Of a stretch of DNA of 9,378 bases, positions 1-6,928 are shown one piece after another. Each line of letters opens with the position of its first letter. The stretch's first letter is position 1. The notes below the pieces were generated by a model. The model had not been told where the DNA came from. It worked only from the letters and a program-made list of their open reading frames with translations, and ran no database searches. Source of the stretch: Desulfobacterales bacterium (GTDB taxonomy: Bacteria; Desulfobacterota; Desulfobacteria; Desulfobacterales; 4be13); the NCBI GenBank assembly GCA_029934695.1, contig JAOZLU010000149.1, positions 1 through 9,378 on the forward strand, written 5' to 3'. The translations under genes and the position numbers were made by a program.

Positions 1-38
1 GATTTTCAGGTATGCCGGTTTCATAGCTTAAATTCCTT

Positions 39-134
39 TTACTTGTTGTTATCAGTTTTGCCGGAAATCAGTTCCGACTGCTTTTTATGCTTCATGAGCG
101 GCAGAAAGGAGTTTGCCACACCGTGGGCAGGGTC
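39..134 (-). pseudogene. Relic of the 3' end of a second P-type ATPase gene
   Basis: Read on the minus strand, this stretch gives P-A-H-G-V-A-N-S-F-L-P-L-M-K-H-K-K-Q followed by a short tail and a TAA at 39-41. The intact P-type ATPase ends with P-A-G-V-A-N-S-F-L-P-L-M-K-Y-K-K-Q, in the last transmembrane segment and C-terminal tail. DNA at 91-130 matches 2265-2305 with only two mismatches and one indel. Upstream, the frame hits a TGA at 135-137 and the similarity fades, so no catalytic domain is left. It lies just past the stop of the PIN gene. It is a decayed duplicate tail, not a gene; whether a larger copy once stood here is inference. Confidence 0.75.
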
Positions 135-188
135 TCATAAAATGTTCTGAACCCTGAATGTGCGAAACATGCCCGGGACGTATTCGTT

Positions 189-734
189 TCACGAGCAGGT
201 TCGCACGTTATAACCAGAGAGGAACCATCGTTTTTCGGGTCTGTTTTTATTTTCAAGCCAGCCTGTTAATACGGTCCCCATGGTTTTGGGATTGACCCAT
301 ATAAGGTCTTTTAATATTATTTTTTTCTCAGATGCAACAGAAAAAACATATTTTGCCTCGTCGTCTCCTGAGGCAATGGTTTTTCCGGATTTGATCGCTG
401 CGTCAACAAGATGACAATCCTTTAATGCGATTTTTTCCTGTTTATCCGTTAATCCCAGAGCCGGTAATTCTCGTTCTGATTTTTCATTTTTCTGAATTTT
501 AAGCATCCTGAATTGCTTCCTGCTGACCATGTATTTGCGCCAACAACGGCTGAAATTTGATTGGTGACGATTCCATTCATCACATATTTCATGGGTCATC
601 ACAAGAATATGACCATTATTTTTAACTGCTTCCAAAAAATTTCGGCAATTCCCTGAAACCGGATGAACAGTCTCACCGGCAGCCCGGGCAATATCCGCGT
701 CAATAACCATCATAAATTTTCTTTTAGCGGTCAT
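189..734 (-). CDS. PIN-domain-like putative nuclease, partner of the upstream AAA ATPase
   Basis: From the start at 734 the product is 181 aa. It looks like a PIN-like RNase fold: a first strand V-I-D-A-D (Asp12, Asp14) right after the N-terminus, a central H-E-I-C-D-E-W (Glu53), then D-C-H-L-V-D (Asp106, Asp111) and I-A-S-G-D-D-E (Asp124, Asp125). Acidic residues in this order are what a Mg/Mn-dependent PIN active site needs. The start at 734 is preferred over 761 because AGGA lies 9 nt ahead of it and the PIN-like first strand follows within 10 residues. The gene overlaps the 3' end of the AAA gene by 11 nt, so the two are probably co-transcribed and translationally coupled. There is no signal peptide or membrane segment. 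The target (tRNA, mRNA or other) cannot be read from sequence, and PIN assignment by motif alone is moderately sure. Confidence 0.7.
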   Translation of the reverse strand: MTAKRKFMMVIDADIARAAGETVHPVSGNCRNFLEAVKNNGHILVMTHEICDEWNRHQSNFSRCWRKYMVSRKQFRMLKIQKNEKSERELPALGLTDKQEKIALKDCHLVDAAIKSGKTIASGDDEAKYVFSVASEKKIILKDLIWVNPKTMGTVLTGWLENKNRPEKRWFLSGYNVRTCS

Positions 735-2031
735 CTGATAACATCCTGTTCTCAACAGCATTCAGATAATCGCTTTCGGCCCCTAACATGATCTCATCAA
801 AATCTTCGGGCCATTCACCGAACGCGCCGTTCTCATCTAATTCCGCGCTATGTATCTCTGTCGCGCCGTATTCATTTCTGGAAAACCAGTGAAGAGCCGT
901 ATCTTCGGAAGATAATTCACCTTTCGCAATTAGGGTCTGAATTCCCTGTAAAAGAAGATCGCTATGGGTTTCGGCAATAACAATAACCCCTCTTTTTGCC
1001 GCTTTTGCCAGAAGTTGTGCAAGAGTGAGCTGTGCGCCCGGGTGCAGATGAATTTCCGGCTGCTCCAGATATACAATCTGGTGTTTCCGGGCTGCAATCA
1101 AAGCCACAGCTACCGGCAAAGCTTGTGAAACACCGAAGCCGAAATCGGCAATACTGACCATATCTCCGACTCTGCTTTTCTCAGCTCCGGGCAGGCGTCC
1201 GACTAAAAGTTCAACTCCGGAATCATCCACCTTTTTTGCCTGGACCTTCCATGTGAGTCCCATAGCCTGAAGCGAGTTTCCCAATTCTTTCAGTTTTTCA
1301 GAATCTCCGGCTGACTGCCAGTTATAAATGATGCTGGCCACATAATTTTCAAATCTTCCGGGAAACAGAATTCCCACAGCACTGGTTTTATAAGTTCTTT
1401 CAGGGTTTCCTCTGAGACCGGGCAAATGGATAATGCTTTCCACTTCTGAATAAACATTTTCTCCCAGTGAATACAGAGGAAAAATTTTCTCATGGGCAGA
1501 GTCCGATAATAAACCTACGGACAGGAAACACCTGTTTCTTATTACACACAATTGAAGATCATCTCTGGCTTTTTTCAGAATACCGGTGCTGATGATCAGA
1601 TCCTCGGGAATATTTTTTTCTATATTTTGGCTCGCCATATCAGGGACTAAACGAACAGAATCAGATTGTCTGTCTGTAAATTTCTGCGATTTGATTTTTA
1701 ATTCTTTGTCTGATTTTTCATATAAAGAGCTAAACTCAGACCCGTCTTTGAATCCGATTCCGATTGAAAACTCAGAATGTCTTTTTCCTGATCCGAGATC
1801 TGACAACATCTGATTTATATTTGTGACCTTTACATTCTCCCCGTGCAAGAGCAAGGGGCCCGGATCAAACGGAGCCTCCAGCGTCTGTTTCAACAAAAGA
1901 AAAGGCTGAAGGAAACTTGATTTGCCAGAGCTGTTTGCCCCTGCCAGCAATGTAAGGGGAGCAATCTTAATTGTCCGGGTCTCATAAACTGATTTGTAAC
2001 CTGTTACAGACAGTTTTGTAATTATATTCAT
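724..2031 (-). CDS. AAA/ABC-type ATPase, DUF3696-like (OLD/SMC-like)
   Basis: This is a complete 435-aa P-loop ATPase of the type seen in OLD-like and DUF3696 proteins. The N-terminus has the usual first strand L-S-V-T-G-Y-K-S-V, then Walker A G-A-N-S-S-G-K-S at 31-38. A long middle region (about 50-290) carries the lid or insertion. The signature-like D-F-G-F-G-V-S-Q is at 296-303, Walker B I-V-Y-L-E-Q-P-E-I-H at 319-328, and the switch E-T-H-S around His356. The C-terminal G-x-F-x-x-W-P-E-D-F resembles the DUF3696 tail. No TOPRIM domain is evident, so it is not a full OLD nuclease; the nuclease activity would come from the PIN partner (inference). AGGA lies 10 nt before the ATG. It opens the two-gene unit, 172 nt after the P-type ATPase stop, with a large hairpin in its leader. 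All ATPase motifs look intact. Confidence 0.85.
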   Translation of the reverse strand: MNIITKLSVTGYKSVYETRTIKIAPLTLLAGANSSGKSSFLQPFLLLKQTLEAPFDPGPLLLHGENVKVTNINQMLSDLGSGKRHSEFSIGIGFKDGSEFSSLYEKSDKELKIKSQKFTDRQSDSVRLVPDMASQNIEKNIPEDLIISTGILKKARDDLQLCVIRNRCFLSVGLLSDSAHEKIFPLYSLGENVYSEVESIIHLPGLRGNPERTYKTSAVGILFPGRFENYVASIIYNWQSAGDSEKLKELGNSLQAMGLTWKVQAKKVDDSGVELLVGRLPGAEKSRVGDMVSIADFGFGVSQALPVAVALIAARKHQIVYLEQPEIHLHPGAQLTLAQLLAKAAKRGVIVIAETHSDLLLQGIQTLIAKGELSSEDTALHWFSRNEYGATEIHSAELDENGAFGEWPEDFDEIMLGAESDYLNAVENRMLSDDR

Positions 2032-2050
2032 TTACGTTATTTCCTGATAA

Positions 2051-2124
2051 TCTTGCTCTTACTCTTAATCTTGCTTTTAATCGAACAGACAGGAGCAAGA
2101 TTAAGATGAAGATTAAGAGCAAGA
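2051..2124. repeat. Long imperfect inverted repeat in the AAA gene leader
   Basis: Positions 2051-2061 pair perfectly with 2114-2124 (11 bp), and 2063-2075 pair perfectly with 2094-2106 (13 bp). They are separated by a 1-nt/7-nt internal bulge, and the loop is 2076-2093. The arms are built from the words AGCAAG and ATTAAGA. The structure lies 20 nt upstream of the AAA start. It could be a dispersed palindromic repeat, an mRNA leader structure, or a barrier separating the AAA-PIN unit from the ATPase gene. No T-tract follows on the minus strand, so it is not a typical intrinsic terminator. Confidence 0.8.
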
Positions 2125-2183
2125 ACTCTAAGTTTACACTTATGTTAAGGTTTCATATCTGACAACATAAATCGCCTCCGGCC

Positions 2184-2201
2184 CCAGTATCCAGTATCCA
2201 G
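2184..2201. repeat. 7-bp tandem repeat (CCAGTAT)
   Basis: CCAGTAT occurs twice in tandem and is followed by a partial third unit, CCAG, ending 2 bp before the stop codon of the P-type ATPase gene. It is short and non-coding; no function is evident. Confidence 0.7.
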
Positions 2202-2203
2202 CT

Positions 2204-4318
2204 CTAAGTCAAATTATCCTCTGTCTGCAATGTTCCAGAAGCGTGCTCAACTTGTTTTTTATATTTCATCAGCGGCAGAAAGGAGTTTGCCACACCCGCG
2301 GGCAGAGTCAGGACGTATAATAAGACCGAAAAGTAAATCCCGGTGTGCAGAAGAAATACACTGCCGATGTTTATAAGTCCGGGCGCAACTGCCATTGCCA
2401 GAGATGTGTTCACATTTCTGTTGAAATCCCGGGCCAGTCCGAACAGCCTGTCCAGATGATTCAGGGTTCCGTCCATCAGTATGATGTTGGCAGTGTCCGT
2501 TGCCACGGATGATGCGCCGCGCAGGGAAACAGACACATGGGCTTTTTTCATTGCAACCGAGTCATTGATACCGTCTCCGATAAAACATACGGACCGCCCC
2601 TGTTTCTGAAGCATTTCGACAATCTGAGCTTTCTGTTCCGGTAAGGTTTCCGCGAAATAATTCTCTATTCCCAGATTTTCAGCCAGGATCCGGGCAGGTT
2701 TCTCATGGTCTCCGGTGATAATGTACATGGACTTTCCCCGTTTCCTCAGCCGGGAGATGATATCCCTGACTTCGGGGCGGACGGCCGTATGCAGTTCGAC
2801 TGCCCCGGCAAGGTGTTTCCCCTCTGACACCATGACAAGGGAATGTCCGTTGTCATGGCAGCGGTGCATGAGGTCGTTTATCTTTCCGGGAATTTCTATT
2901 CCTTCTGTTTCCATAAACCGCGCACTTCCGACGCGGATAATTTTGTCAGCAAGTCTCACTCTGATTCCGTAGCCGACTTCATATCTCGCGTCATCAGCAT
3001 CTCCGGGATGTATTTCACACTCGCCCGCTTTTTCAAGAATGGCTCTGGCAATGGGATGAGTCTGCCTGTTTTCAGCCATTGCCGCATATTTCAGCACCCC
3101 GGTTTCCCTGTATCCGTCGCAGGCATGGATTTTCCGGACATGAGGCTGTTCCAGAGTAAGCGTCCCTGTTTTGTCAAAAACAACTGTGTCTGTCCCGACC
3201 AGCAGTTCCAGGGCGCGTCCGTCTTTGATCAGGATGCCGTCCCGGGAAGCGGTTTTAAGAAAGTTGAGCGTACTCAGGGGCGCCAGGATACATACATCCG
3301 CTCCGATATAGGAATTCAGAACAGCCAGCGCGCCAGCCGGTCCGGTCAGAGGCAATGCGACCGCGCTTGCTGCCAGCGTGGGCAGCACTGACTGATCGGC
3401 AATTCTTTCTCCTTTTGACTGAACGGTGGTCTTGAAATCAACTGTGCGGTTCAGTAAGTCCGCAATATTTGCCACAACTGTGTCTTTTCCCGATTTTTCA
3501 ACCCTGACACGGATTCTGCCTGCCAGCACAAGGGTTGATGCGAATACCGGTTCGCCCGGGCCTTTTTCCAAAGGCCGGGATTCCCCGGTAAGAATGTGCT
3601 GGTCTATGGATGCGTTCCCCTCTGTAATGAGACCGTCGGCAGGAATGATCTCTCCGGCTTTGACTGCCGCAATATCGCCCGCCAGCAATGAATCAAAAGG
3701 AACTTCGACCTCTGTGCCGCTTCTGACGATCCAGGCCGAACGCGGCTGGTTTTCAAAAATATCGCCAAGATTCTGCCTGGTGTTGTCTTCGATTTTGTTC
3801 AGAAGTTTCAGGCTGCCATAATAAAGCCAGAAAACTAAACAGCCCGTAAAATAATATCCTGTGAGCATCATTCCGCTTAAAAGAATGCAATTCATGACTT
3901 CCAGATTTACTTTGTGCTCTTTAAACAACCCTTCATAAGCTCCTTTGATCATACCTGAAAGAGGATAAACAAGTCCGAGAAGGCCGAGCGGAACAAGCGG
4001 GGGATAAAATATCTTTCCTGCCGCTGTCAGGGCAGTGGAGACCGATGTAACAGCCAGATGTTTATCAATCTGGGCATTGTTCAACTGATTTACGCGGGTC
4101 GCAGGCAGGTATTCCGATTCACTTTCTGTCTCATCAGCACACCGGGAATCTCTTTCCAGAGAAGGCTGGGCTATCTCATTTGTTGTGCCCCTGATTTCCG
4201 CTGTCAAACTGTTTTTTATCTTATTTATCCTGCTTCTGATTTTTGTGTTCCTGATTTTTTTGTAAAGTTCTGACCCGGCATGCAGTCCGCAGGATAGCAG
4301 ACAAACTTCAAGAAACAT
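2204..4318 (-). CDS. P1B-like heavy-metal P-type ATPase lacking the CPx motif
   Basis: This 704-aa inner-membrane cation pump has all catalytic motifs: actuator T-G-E-S at 244-247, phosphorylation site D-K-T-G-T-L-T with Asp382, the P1B-type H-P at 421-422, T-G-D at 535-537, and hinge G-D-G-I-N-D at 581-586. There is no N-terminal metal-binding GMxCxxC domain; the first 85 residues are basic or polar. Hydrophobic segments lie near 92-122, 138-173, 311-350 and 638-682. The segment before the P-domain normally carries CPC, SPC or TPC. Aligned from the G-x-L-I-K motif, that site reads I-G-A at 338-340, followed by Asp341 and Cys343, and a later A-P-L-S at 346-349. Metal specificity therefore cannot be predicted. 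GGAAG lies 8 nt before the ATG. A possible small ORF overlaps its start, and a second copy of its 3' end survives at 39-134. The P-type ATPase call is certain; the transported ion is unknown. Confidence 0.93.
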   Translation of the reverse strand: MFLEVCLLSCGLHAGSELYKKIRNTKIRSRINKIKNSLTAEIRGTTNEIAQPSLERDSRCADETESESEYLPATRVNQLNNAQIDKHLAVTSVSTALTAAGKIFYPPLVPLGLLGLVYPLSGMIKGAYEGLFKEHKVNLEVMNCILLSGMMLTGYYFTGCLVFWLYYGSLKLLNKIEDNTRQNLGDIFENQPRSAWIVRSGTEVEVPFDSLLAGDIAAVKAGEIIPADGLITEGNASIDQHILTGESRPLEKGPGEPVFASTLVLAGRIRVRVEKSGKDTVVANIADLLNRTVDFKTTVQSKGERIADQSVLPTLAASAVALPLTGPAGALAVLNSYIGADVCILAPLSTLNFLKTASRDGILIKDGRALELLVGTDTVVFDKTGTLTLEQPHVRKIHACDGYRETGVLKYAAMAENRQTHPIARAILEKAGECEIHPGDADDARYEVGYGIRVRLADKIIRVGSARFMETEGIEIPGKINDLMHRCHDNGHSLVMVSEGKHLAGAVELHTAVRPEVRDIISRLRKRGKSMYIITGDHEKPARILAENLGIENYFAETLPEQKAQIVEMLQKQGRSVCFIGDGINDSVAMKKAHVSVSLRGASSVATDTANIILMDGTLNHLDRLFGLARDFNRNVNTSLAMAVAPGLINIGSVFLLHTGIYFSVLLYVLTLPAGVANSFLPLMKYKKQVEHASGTLQTEDNLT

Positions 4319-4481
4319 GATTTATCTTCCTTTCGATTTCTGATAATGCGTCTTTGCACACTGCATTTCGTGCCGGCAACATGCCCGACCGTCTGATGAG
4401 CCAGATACAGTCATAAGTTTTCCTGATTTGCTGAAATCGGCATCTGCTGTTCAGGTCTGAGGCTGCATTCCAATTTTTCAC
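4308..4481 (-). CDS. Possible small protein overlapping the P-type ATPase start
   Basis: A GTG-started frame gives 57 aa with a protein-like composition: K-T-Y-D-C-I-W-L-I-R-R in the middle and a predicted amphipathic helix A-R-N-A-V-C-K-D-A-L-S-E-I-E-R-K-I near the end. Its stop overlaps the ATPase start by 11 nt, as expected for translational coupling. I see no good Shine-Dalgarno before the GTG, and the open frame extends upstream to 4547 without ATG. Two other frames compete: a 45-aa ATG frame (4411-4548) and a 30-aa Cys/His-rich frame (4322-4414) that overlaps it by ATGA and has AGGA 6 nt ahead. At most one set is real. I recognise no family. Confidence 0.38.
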   Translation of the reverse strand: MKNWNAASDLNSRCRFQQIRKTYDCIWLIRRSGMLPARNAVCKDALSEIERKINHVS

Positions 4482-4581
4482 CGAACTGTCTGGCAGACAG
4501 ACTGTTGAAAAAATCAGTTTTATGGTCAGGAGTGAAAAATGCTTTCATGGCTGTTTATTTACATAAATATTTGATCTTTTT

Positions 4582-4587
4582 ATTATA
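4582..4587 (-). promoter_or_regulatory. Candidate -10 box for the P-type ATPase transcript
   Basis: A perfect TATAAT is read on the minus strand inside an AT-rich stretch (4551-4590), 34 nt upstream of the first ATG in the leader. The place for a -35 box falls on the edge of repeat copy A (4605-4610, GCAACC on this strand) and is poor. It is thus a plausible but unproven promoter, partly formed by repeat DNA. Confidence 0.35.
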
Positions 4588-4597
4588 ATGATCCTGA

Positions 4598-4769
4598 TTC
4601 TAACGGTTGCATAAGATTTCAGACAGCTGTGATCATTGCAAACCGCAGATGAACGCGGATGAACGCTGATGCTCCCGCACTCTGACCGGCTGCACAGGCC
4701 GTGAGCGTCTGTCTGCGTTCATCTGCGTTCATCTGCGGATCATATCGGAAACCACAAAAACCGTTAGAA
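4598..4769. repeat. Palindromic dispersed repeat, copy A (MITE-like)
   Basis: This 172-bp element is bounded by perfect 11-bp inverted ends, TTCTAACGGTT at 4598-4608 and AACCGTTAGAA at 4759-4769. Inside are two inverted sets of the GCAGATGAACGC word, near 4646-4672 and 4713-4738. Its right part (4715-4773) is almost identical to 7022-7080, and its left part is similar to 6961-7008. It has no ORF, so if mobile it is non-autonomous. Its right end supplies the stop codon of the truncated ATPase remnant. Confidence 0.8.
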
Positions 4770-5532
4770 CCAGTAATGATCTTCCCTCAAGCGGGTTGCC
4801 TCCAGATTTTCCATGAAGTGATACTGAAAACGGCCCGGAAGCATGGTGGTCAGATCGTTCATCAGCCAGCCCACCCAGCTTCCGGAGACCAGCAGTGGTG
4901 CGTTTTTGTATTCGGCCGTGTGCAGGTAGCCGGCCGCAAGATCGGAGGCCTGATTGGTTTTTGCCTCGTCCCAGTAAATTTCGCTGTTGAGAAACTGAAA
5001 CTCGTCAACCATCTGGACAACAGACTCATCCTGCTCACTTGCCAGTGTTCCAGGGCATGTCCCGCACCGCGTCCCACAGCAGCCCGGTTCTGCCCTCTCT
5101 CACGAGGCCTTCCACCGTTCTGATATCATCCAGCAGATACTCCCCCACCTCCTGTGCCCCGGCCAAAGCCTTTGAAAAACTTTTTCTGGCGGACTGGGAC
5201 ATCCTCGCATATTCCGGCTTCCGGGTTTTGAAAGCGATGTACTGGAAAATGTATGTCAGATAAAAATCCTGACAGAAATCCACGACCCACCGTTTTCCCT
5301 CCCTGACCTCGTAGTAAAGCGGAATCACCCCCATGTTTTTCTCAAAGATCAGATTGTACATACGCTGCATCAGCGCGGTCTTTCCTGTTTTTCTCCGGGA
5401 GAGAACTGCCGTGCTCATGGAAAATTCCTTTTTTATTCCCCCGATCCATTTCAGAAAGTAGCTTATTTCGCTTTTTCTGCCGGTAAACAGACCGGGATTG
5501 CCGATTTTCTCTTTCAGATACGTTTTCATCAT
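4764..5532 (-). pseudogene. Frameshifted, truncated P-loop ATPase remnant
   Basis: Two frames together make the N-terminal half of an AAA-type ATP-binding protein (archaeal-type ATPase-like). Frame one (5532-5035) has the F-T-G-R-K-S-E-I start motif and a Walker A-like S-R-R-K-T-G-K-T near residue 46. It ends after W-D-A-V-R-D-M-P at a TGA. Moving one base near 5050-5056 restores the sequence: G-T-L-A-S-E-Q-D, then Walker B V-Q-M-V-D-E-F-Q-F-L-N and G-S-W-V-G-W-L. Frame two stops at 4764 inside the terminal repeat of copy A, giving about 256 residues; in my recollection the family is considerably longer, so the C-terminal domain is lost. GGAG lies 3-6 nt before a double ATG. A sequencing error could explain the frameshift but not the truncation. 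Confidence 0.85.
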
Positions 5533-5595
5533 GCTCTCCGTTTTTCATGGTTACGATCCTCAGAAAAACCGCTACCCTCTCACCCGGCCACAAAT

Positions 5596-6054
5596 TCACA
5601 TCCCCTTTCTTTCTCTTTCCATATCTCTTTTTTCATCCTGTCTTCTGATAGACTCTCTTTTATCATAGCTTCTCTTCCCCTTGGCAAGCCCCAGGGACAT
5701 TTTTGCCTTTCCCTCTTTAAAATAGATCCTCAGAGGAATCAGGGCAAGCCCCTTTTCATTGATCTTGCCGATCAGTCTTTTGATCTCATGTTTGTGCAAA
5801 AGCAATTTCCGGGTTCTTAACGGCTCATGATTTTCATGGTAGGCAAAAGGATAAGGGCCGATGTGCATCTGATGGACAAACACTTCGCCTTTTCTGATTC
5901 TGGCATAAGAATCTTTCAGATGTCCGCGGCCGATTCTTAGTGACTTGACTTCGGTTCCCAAAAGAACCATTCCCGCCTCGTATTCGTCTATTATAAAATA
6001 GTTGAACCTGGCTTTCTTGTTCTCAGTTACGATTTTTCTGCGCTCTTTTTTCAA
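5596..6054 (-). CDS. smpB: SsrA-binding protein SmpB
   Basis: SmpB binds tmRNA and delivers it to stalled ribosomes, where trans-translation frees the ribosome and tags the incomplete peptide. The 152-aa product has the usual family length and hallmarks: N-K-K-A-R-F-N-Y near the start, G-T-E-V-K-S-L-R, L-K-D-S-Y-A-R-I, N-H-E-P-L-R-T-R-K-L-L-L, and a basic tail starting G-L-A-K-G-K-R-S-Y-D-K-R that enters the decoding site. The start is TTG, chosen because AAGGAG sits 9 nt upstream and no ATG or GTG follows before the conserved core. A 14-bp tandem repeat lies just upstream of the Shine-Dalgarno. The tmRNA gene itself is not in this window. The gene looks intact and functional, unlike the pseudogenes on both sides of it. 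Confidence 0.97.
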   Translation of the reverse strand: MKKERRKIVTENKKARFNYFIIDEYEAGMVLLGTEVKSLRIGRGHLKDSYARIRKGEVFVHQMHIGPYPFAYHENHEPLRTRKLLLHKHEIKRLIGKINEKGLALIPLRIYFKEGKAKMSLGLAKGKRSYDKRESIRRQDEKRDMERERKGM

Positions 6055-6073
6055 AAATTGTTTCTCCTTATTG

Positions 6074-6101
6074 AAAAGTGGAAAGTAAAAAGTGGAAAGT
6101 A
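6074..6101. repeat. Perfect 14-bp tandem duplication upstream of smpB
   Basis: AAAAGTGGAAAGTA is repeated exactly twice, directly head to tail, ending 13-14 bp before the smpB Shine-Dalgarno in the smpB leader. It may be slippage product or a spacer repeat family; no regulatory role is evident. Confidence 0.8.
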
Positions 6102-6158
6102 AATCTGTAACCTGTTGAAATTAAGCAGTCAGCCGCTTTTTCTTACTTTTTATTCATA

Positions 6159-6928
6159 TTAGCGAAGCTCCACATCTGACTGAGTAAGATTATGCAGACT
6201 GTTCTTGTCAAATACAGTGGCTATTGTTTTTCCTTTGTCATTTGGTACAACACTTTTACCGATTCTGAATAAGACAGCCTCTTCGTCACTCTGATTTGCT
6301 GCGATGGAAAAAGCCTCGATACAGTCCCAACTGTGAGTTGTGGCAAAAACTTGGATATTCAGATCTGAGGCTAATTCAAATATTAATTTCCAAATTTGTT
6401 TCTGAACAGAAAAATGCAGTCCGTTCTCAAATTCGTCTATCAGAAGGAATCCGTTTCTTGCCGGAAATATGCCGAGAACGAGCTGTAAAATTCTTAACAT
6501 ACCATCCCCCATTCCGTTTAACGGTATTGGTCCGTCAAGATTGGCAAGTTTTACCATACCTGTTCTTTCAATATTGTTGACTTTGACAAAGGCGATATCC
6601 TCAAAATTTTCTGATATAATCTTCAGAAATTTACGGACATTATCAAAATATGAGGTTAATACAGCCCGATCCCATAAAGTTGCGAGAATATCCATTGACA
6701 AAAACTGAGTCGGAATATAACTTATCGGTGTCGGTTTCACTGATTCAGACGAGTATGGAGTCCTCCTTCTGAAAGGAGGACTGTCTGAGTATTTGATAAA
6801 AATTGGCCGATCCGGATTTTGGTGAGACAGAATTCTTCTATTTCAAAATCTTTTAATAATTTATAATTTTGTACTTTAAGAGATATTACTGTCACTTTAA
6901 AGCCTCCATTCTGTTTTGTACCTGACAA
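6159..6928 (-). pseudogene. SMC/OLD-like AAA ATPase with Walker A deleted
   Basis: The C-terminal part (from 6740) has a complete ATPase half: N-G-M-G-D-G signature-like region, Walker B G-F-L-L-I-D-E-F-E-N-G-L-H, and A-T-T-H-S switch. Read upstream without a stop, the same frame continues through N-P-D-R-P-I-F-I-K-Y-S-D-S to about 6828, so the apparent GTG start at 6740 is internal. The N-terminal strand (K-V-Q-N-Y-K-L-L-K-D-F-E-I-E-E-F) lies in another frame at 6928-6831. The G-x-x-x-x-G-K-S/T loop that should lie between them is missing. The simplest reading is an internal deletion of some 25-30 codons near 6825-6833 that also shifted the frame. The product could not bind ATP normally. It separates ptsI from smpB. 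Confidence 0.85.

Noticed and set aside
160..206. Inverted repeat GTGCGAA / TTCGCAC spanning the PIN gene stop codon.
   Set aside because: Only 7 bp arms with a 33-nt loop and no T-run after it; too weak to call a terminator.
2843..3391. A 182-aa open frame on the plus strand opposite the P-type ATPase.
   Set aside because: It lies wholly antisense to a gene with all catalytic motifs, has no recognisable domain, and is best explained as a shadow.
4640..4740. Repeated GCAGATGAACGC words considered as a possible CRISPR array.
   Set aside because: The words occur in inverted sets without regular unique spacers and recur in copy B; this is a palindromic dispersed repeat.
4862..5077. A 71-aa minus-strand frame crossing the frameshift region.
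   Set aside because: It is the third, non-homologous frame of the ATPase remnant; the other two frames carry the Walker motifs.
6759..6782. Perfect 10-bp palindrome (AGTCCTCCTT / AAGGAGGACT) with a 4-nt loop, containing a Shine-Dalgarno-like AAGGAGG on the minus strand.
   Set aside because: It lies inside the continuous reading frame of the broken ATPase (encoding S-P-P-F-R-R-R-T), and the apparent GTG start at 6740 is 21 nt away and internal. Probably coincidental rather than a ribosome-binding switch.
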